In this document: piece by piece, positions 58,507-64,000 of the stretch
Layout of the letters: the number at the start of each line of letters is the position of its first letter
How positions within the stretch are numbered: the stretch's first letter is position 1
NCBI RefSeq assembly: GCF_022539315.1
Contig: NC_066331.1
Coordinates: 10,696,015 to 10,760,014 of the forward strand
Source of the DNA: Serinus canaria
Taxonomy: Eukaryota > Chordata > Aves > Passeriformes > Fringillidae
Direction: 5' to 3'
DNA length: 64,000 bases
The notes under the pieces: generated by a model
What the model saw: the letters and a program-made list of their open reading frames with translations, nothing else
What the model was told of the DNA's origin: nothing
Database searches by the model: none
Program-made: the position numbers and the translations under genes

Positions 58507-59920
58507 GCTGAGCCCCATCCTTGGCTCTCACTGTGCAGCACCCCTGTTGTAGTGGGGGTCTCTGGTGGTTCTGTGCTCAGGTTTTCCCTGCAGCCCTGTC
58601 CTGCAGGTTTGGTGGCCCTGCTTGAAGCTGATTTGGGCTCTTTGCAAACCTCCTGAGCCAGGCATTTTGCACTGATGAGCAAAAGAGAAGCTGGGTACCA
58701 GGAGACATTTTTTTTTTTCCAGCCTCAGGAGTCTGCTAGCAGTGGGGATTAGCAAAAGAATTTTCCCATCATTAGCTCCAAATTTGGCCCCAGACAACTT
58801 TCTGTAATCCTTTCATCTGTTCCATAAAAAAAATAAAAAAGAAAGAAAATAGTGTAAATGGCCTCTGGCCCTGGTGATGAGGCAATCTAATCTAGTGCAA
58901 TAATTGTGGAAGAATGCTTTCAGAAACTGTGAATGCTGTTTGTTTTACCCTTATAGAGATGTTGTTTTCTCATTATGACATGCTTGCATGAGAATGGAGT
59001 ACTCTGGGATGGATGGTAAATATTGGGAGCTTGCAAAACTCGCCCTGTTTGGCATTTTTCCCTGCCAGGATGATTTCTTTGCTCTTTTGCTTCCGGCTCC
59101 TCTGAACTTCATAGCAGGGCATAAATAAATTCATGGGTAGATAAGCTGCAAAATCAGACCCTTCATGTCCTTCTCCTGGTCAGGAGAGTGCTGTGCCCAG
59201 TCAGGGTGTTCCTGCCCAGAATGGATCATTTGAAGTAAACCATCTCTCATCATAATCCTTTAATTATATGGTTATGTAACGTTTTGAATTTCTTGTCAAA
59301 ATCCAGTTTCTGAAACCGACCAGAAATTGTGGCATGATGTTTTTGTTTACAATAGCTTTGGCAAGCAAGGTTGCAGTGTCACCTCTGGTCACAGTGGGTG
59401 GCACAAACTCCTGCAGGGGGACTCAGCTCGGCCTGTGGGAGATTTTGGTTACCCTGATGCCCGTGGTATTTGCTGCCATCAAAGTGTGTGAGCCTGGAGC
59501 CTGTTCTGGCCACTCTGAGCACACCTGGAGAATTGTCCTGGCCTCATCACTAAAGGAGTGAAAACATCCCTGCTGCTGCCAGCACTTCCTGGGGGCAGCA
59601 GCAGAGTGACATTCCCCTCTCCAGGGCAGTGCTCAGCTCCTGTGCAGCAGGACATGGGCAGTAAGGGCTTCCCCTAAGGATTATTTACATGGCTGCTGCA
59701 AAACCCTGCAGTCCTTTCACATTTCTGTTTATTGGGAGCGTTTTTGCTGTCATACAAACTAATCAGCACTGGAGTGGTGAGCCCCAGAGCAGGGCTGGGG
59801 GTGCATTGCATCATTGTTAGGATTAGTTTGTAAATCAGAAATGATTAAAGATTCAAGTTTCAGGAATGTTCATCATCTTGTCTAAACAATGTCTGTTCCC
59901 ATCCTATGGAGTGGCAGCCC

Positions 59921-60012
59921 TGCCTGCTGTGACCCCTTGGAGGTGGCTCCATCCTGCCTGCTGTGACCCCTTGGAGGTGGCTCCATCCTGCCTGCTGTGA
60001 CCCTTTGGAGGT
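59921..60012. repeat. 34-bp tandem repeat, 2.7 copies
   Basis: TGCCTGCTGTGACCCCTTGG recurs at 59921, 59955 and 59989. Confidence 0.92.
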
Positions 60013-60778
60013 GTTCAGCATTCCCTGGAAAGGCTGAGCACCAGCAGGTTCAGCTTTGCTGGAAGCCTCCATGGAGGACCATGTGTTTCTAATATTCAGA
60101 TTAAAAATAGCCATCCCTAGCCCCAGTGACCTCAGACTGTGCAGATAGATTTTAATTTTGCTTCCTGAGCTTATTGTATGGAATAGAAACAATTCAGTGT
60201 TACTGGAGCACAGCTCTGTCTTTATTGCACATTGTTTAAGTGGATTTAACCCTTCCTAGGGGAAAAACTACCTTTGCTTTTTGTCTTGAGTGGTCTGAAT
60301 AGTGCAATACTTGGGCTGGATGTGAACACTGAGAAGCTGGGAGGTGGCAAACCTGAGGTTCCACAGCACTTCCTGGGTGTGTTTTTAGTCCTAAAGCCCT
60401 TGCACTCTGCTTTCTGCAGGTCTTGCCTCATTTTTTGCACAGGACTCGATCTCTTCTGGGGCTGAACTGTGTGTTTGTGGTGACAAGAGCTGTTTGTAAG
60501 GTCCCTGCCTGGCTCCTTCCAGGTGTGGGAAACGTTTAGAGAGTGAGGCCAGGCTCGTGAGAGGCTTGTGGCAGCAGCAGCAGATAAATGTGGCCTCAGA
60601 GCACAGAAGTGTCTGTGCTGCATCCCAGGAGCTGGGGCTGAGCTTTTAACCCATCCTGGGCTCTCCAGGAGTGCCTGGCTTGGCACCCCAGGCTGGGCTG
60701 CAGGCAATCAGGGAATGACTGGCCTGGGAAGGAGTTCTGGGGATCACCTGGGTCACCCCCAGCAGGGATTGGGGATGT

Positions 60779-60870
60779 GGAATCATTTCCTGGTGGAAGA
60801 TCTTTAACATCACTGAGCCCAGCTGTAAACCTGGCACTGCTGAGTCCACCACAAAACCATGGCCCTGAAA
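60779..60870 (-). mobile_element. CR1 retroposon 3' fragment, minus orientation
   Basis: The wording 'gaagatctttaacatcactgagcccagctgtaaacctggcactgctgagtccaccacaaaaccatggccctg' is the complement of a decayed CR1 3' end. The usual form there is 'ccatggtttagtggtggac...gcagtgccaggtt...tggactcgatgatctta'. Confidence 0.7.
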
Positions 60871-61609
60871 TATATCAAAATGTATTGGAAAGGTAGATAA
60901 GGCTTGCTTTGCTTGTGGTTTTGAAAAAGAGAGCTTCAAACTCTCTTTGACTGAGCATCCAAACTAAACCTTCACTATCAGTTTTCCTATTTTCCATCTG
61001 AGTTGCAGCAGTAGTGTTTCATCTCCCAGGGAAGCTGTCAGAGTCAGAGCACACTCAGACCTGCTGTCAGGAGGGCCATGGTGGGAAGGTCTGTGGGGGA
61101 GTTTTAACTCTTCAGAGCAGAGCTGGAGTCGTGTGCAGGCCGTGAGGAATGCAGCCTCGTGCTGGGTGATGAGGATAGAACAAATTATTTGGTGTCTGTC
61201 GAGGAAGTAACCCTGCCTGTGCTGCCTGCTGGGTGATGGAAACCAAGGTTACACTGAATTTGCATTGCTTTGAGAAAGGTAGCTACACAAAAAAGTATTT
61301 ATAGTGTTTCCTAACCTTTTAAATACGAGACTTTGCTGCTTCAGTATTTCCAGTGTTTATTTACCTGTGACATTTCCTGGTATTCTTAAAAGGAAGGTGG
61401 AAAAAGCAGGGAAGGCAGTGCAGAGTGGGTCTGTCTCACAGCCTGGCTCAGCAGCCAGATGGGAACCTGCACAGGGAGCTCTGGAGCTCAGGCTCAGGGC
61501 AATTTCAACAGTGTTGGATGATTGGAGCAGCAGGAGGAGGTGTGAGGTGTCCTGGCCATGGCTTCACAGAGGGCTGCTGACAGCACGGGGAGGAACAGGG
61601 AGCAATCAT

Positions 61610-61731
61610 CCCTGTACAGCCTGTCAGGCTCTGCTGGGCTGGGTTTGCATCCCTGTGCAGCCTGTCAGGCTTTGCTGGGCTGGGTTTGCATCCTTGTGCA
61701 GCCTGTCAGGCTTTGCTGGGCTGGGTTTGCC
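61610..61731. repeat. 41-bp tandem repeat, 3 copies
   Basis: CTGTCAGGCTTTGCTGGGCT recurs at 61621, 61662 and 61703. Confidence 0.92.
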
Positions 61732-62034
61732 ATAAATTCCCATCCTTTTTGGTTGTCTCTCCTCACTCCAGTTTCTGCTCTTGGCCTGTATGGGCTGTCC
61801 TTGGTCCCCAGCTGGAGCAGGAATTGTTTTGTCTCCCTGCTCTGTACAGAGCTCACATCCCCTGATAGGAAGCTCAGAACTGCACACTAAAGCAGCACAG
61901 GACCTGAAAATGTAAAAGCTAAAACTGAAGGCATCACTTTGAGTGACTGGAAACAGAGCATGGGGAGCAGCCAAGGGCTCAGCAGGGGCTGTGCTGCTGG
62001 CTGGGTCTTGCTGCTGTGTGCAGGGGGGATGCAG

Positions 62035-62255
62035 GGGATGCTGCTGCTGCTCCCAGGGCTGTTTTGTGCTGCTGCTGCTCCCAGGGCTGTTTTGTGCTGC
62101 TGCTGCTGCTCCCAGGGCTGTTTTGTGCTGCTGCTGCTGCTCCCAGGGCTGTTTTTTCCTGCTCCCAGGGGTGATTTGTGGTGCTGCTGCTCCCAGGGCT
62201 GTTTTATGTTGCTGCTCCCAGGGGTGTTTTTTGCTGCTAGCTCCCAGGGGTGTTT
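62035..62255. repeat. About 30-bp (CTG)n-containing minisatellite
   Basis: About eight copies of GCTGCTGCTCCCAGGGCTGT followed by TTTGTGCT vary mainly in the number of CTG triplets. Later copies shorten to GCTCCCAGGGGTGTTTTTTG. The open frames here read as Leu/Gly/Cys repeats. Confidence 0.9.
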
Positions 62256-64000
62256 GCAGCCCTGCAGCTGCACCTGGCAGGGATGAAAGCCCCGCTGCTG
62301 CCCGGGGCTGCTCACACACAATGAGCCTGGCTGGCCCCTTGGCACGGGCAGCCTTTTTCCTTGAATAGTTCAGGCTGTAAAATCACTGTTCAACATTTGT
62401 CTTCTCAATTATGTGGATTTTTCCACAGTTAGTCAATCCCTACCTCACCCAGCCTGTGCTGGGGAGGGGGAAGCTGTCTCCCTCCATCTGTCTGACCAGG
62501 GACCAGAGCTGCTGGGGAAATGAGCTTCCAGCTTTTTTCAGCTTTTCAGGATTTTTTGATAAGAATTATGATCTCAAGCATCTTCCTTGTTAAGCCTTGT
62601 CTTTTGTTTCCTAACGGGGAGCTCTGGTAGAAGCCTCAACTTTTAGCACATGAGAGTTTCCCATCCTGTTCTGCAGGCATTTGATTTAAACTGTTTAAAA
62701 AGAAAACAAAACCTAACTGTAATTGTAGGTATTTCAAAACGCTGATGATTTTTTTCCATGCTAATTTAGCTTTTCCTCTGTTCAAGAAAATCTCGACTTG
62801 GGACTGTGGAAGGGGATTTATTTTCCCAGCCTGCTTTCTCAGGATGTCTGTCATGTGTCAGGAAGGAGCAGGGAGGGACAAGCCCAGCCTGTTCTCCTTT
62901 ACAGCCCCTTTTTGGTCAATCCCTACCTGCCTGGGAGCAGCTGGAATTCCACATCCTGACCTTCCAGTCCTGTTTGTGGCTGAGAAGGGCAGGGGATGGA
63001 TGGCCCTGTGCAGAGCAGCCTTTGCTGGAGGCTCTAGGAAACTGTCGTGTGAGTTTCTGTATAACTGTATTTATTTTACCCTTGTAGATACACCAAGGTG
63101 CTGTAGCTGACCCATTCTCCTCTGGTTTTGGCTGAGTTGGGAAGGTTTGGCTGAATCAGGGAGGGATTTAAGGTCTGAGCCAGGGTCCCCAGTGGTTTCT
63201 GTGTGCCCTGAGCTGGTGCTCAGTGAGCAGGACAGGGCTGCTTCAGCGCTTTCTCATGATGACATTTCCCTGCCTCTGGGCAGTGTTTTATTCTCCAGTC
63301 CTTAAGCACCACTTAGGCTAAAAATAATGTTATATTTTTAAATATTTGCTATTTGTGGCAGTGAAATACAGCTTGATGGTTCCTACTTCAGCGTGTACAT
63401 TAAAGACTCTGACTCCAGTGCCTCCTCTGTGCCTTCCCCTTCTCAGAGGGATTTTTGAGGGTTTATGGGGGAGGTTTTAAGGTGGCTGCTCTGTCCCACA
63501 CCCCTGGCTGTGGGACATCCCAGGAGGAGCTGCTTGGCCAGGCCCTGCTGGAGAGGAGGGGGAGGCAGATGCTCCTGTGTCCTGGTGATCTCACTCAGGG
63601 CTGCCAGGCACTTCATGGGCTTTTGATGGATTTCCCAGAAAACCTGCAGGGCTGGAGGCTGCACAGCTACAGCCCAGGAGAGGAGGAGAAAACCCTGTTC
63701 CTGGGCACGTTGTGCTCCTGAGGTATTGCTGGAATCTGAGGAGTGCTTTGAACTGGGCTCGCTCAGCCCGAGCTGCTCAGGGCTCTCCAGAACATTCTCC
63801 TGCTTTTCCCATCACCTCCAGGAGCTCATCCCTCCTCCCATCTCTTCTGCCACCTCTCCTGCTCTTCTGGGAACAATTCATTGCTTCTCTGGCTCTTGTG
63901 TGCAGTGCCTGGAGATGCTGCCCTGGCTTTTGGGGTGCCTGGAGTGCCTGGCTGGGGCTGTTCCAGCTGGGGCTGCTGCCCTGCCCAGCTCAGTCCCAGT

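Larger units (their letters stand above)
55670..64000 (+). other. STX8: STX8 intron 6 (5' part)
   Basis: I looked for the continuation of the SNARE helix (a segment like EIIDDLANLVE) and the hydrophobic anchor and found neither, so the intron probably reaches beyond the right edge. It contains arrays at 58273, 59921, 61610 and 62035 and a CR1 fragment at 60779. The rest is single-copy sequence with no recognised gene. Confidence 0.75.

Noticed and set aside
55670..64000. Remaining STX8 exons
   Set aside because: I searched for an EIIDDLANLVE-like segment and a hydrophobic C-terminal anchor with flanking AG/GT and found none. They are presumably beyond the window.

Overview
The window looks like bird nuclear DNA. 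It has vertebrate spliced genes with short introns, CpG-island promoters, several 5'-truncated CR1 retroposons (the dominant avian LINE), and many GC-rich minisatellites. A passerine is plausible, but the order cannot be fixed from sequence alone. There is no bacterial-type operon, CRISPR array, provirus or plasmid signal.

Three protein-coding genes can be supported exon by exon. (1) MYH10 (non-muscle myosin heavy chain IIB) lies at the left on the minus strand. Its first coding exon is at 3409-3785, and a probable non-coding exon 1 ends at 6225 inside a large CpG island with four inverted CCAAT boxes. The rest of the gene runs off the left edge. (2) A complete seven-exon TBC-TLDc gene of the TBC1D24 family is on the minus strand at 34996-39328, with a predicted 606-residue product. 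Because it sits next to STX8, it is better read as a TBC1D24-like paralog than as the ortholog of human TBC1D24. (3) STX8 (syntaxin-8, a Qc-SNARE of late endosomes) is on the plus strand from 41256. Six exons are present, and the last exons (end of the SNARE helix and the membrane anchor) lie beyond the right edge. TBC1D24-like and STX8 are head to head, with about 1.9 kb between their start codons.

The 28 kb between the MYH10 promoter and the TBC1D24-like 3' end has no recognisable gene. It holds four CR1 pieces, many unrelated tandem repeats (units of 5, 16/34, 20, 49, 63 and 68 bp), homopolymer and tetranucleotide tracts, a nested hairpin near 12.8 kb, and two AT-rich islands with transcription-factor-like motifs (near 14.0 and 26.2 kb) that are candidate enhancers. 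STX8 introns are also full of minisatellites. The largest is a 38-bp satellite of about 33 copies in intron 2, and another touches the exon 5 acceptor.

The most interesting observations are: the TBC1D24-like gene as a possible ancient whole-genome-duplication partner of TBC1D24, with the known lipid-binding basic triad kept; a tandem array in that gene that has copied its exon 6 splice donor several times; the nested hairpin; and the repeat-bounded STX8 exon 5. I found no convincing evidence of a wholly new molecular system. Most of the long open frames here are shadows of GC-rich coding sequence or of stop-free tandem repeats.
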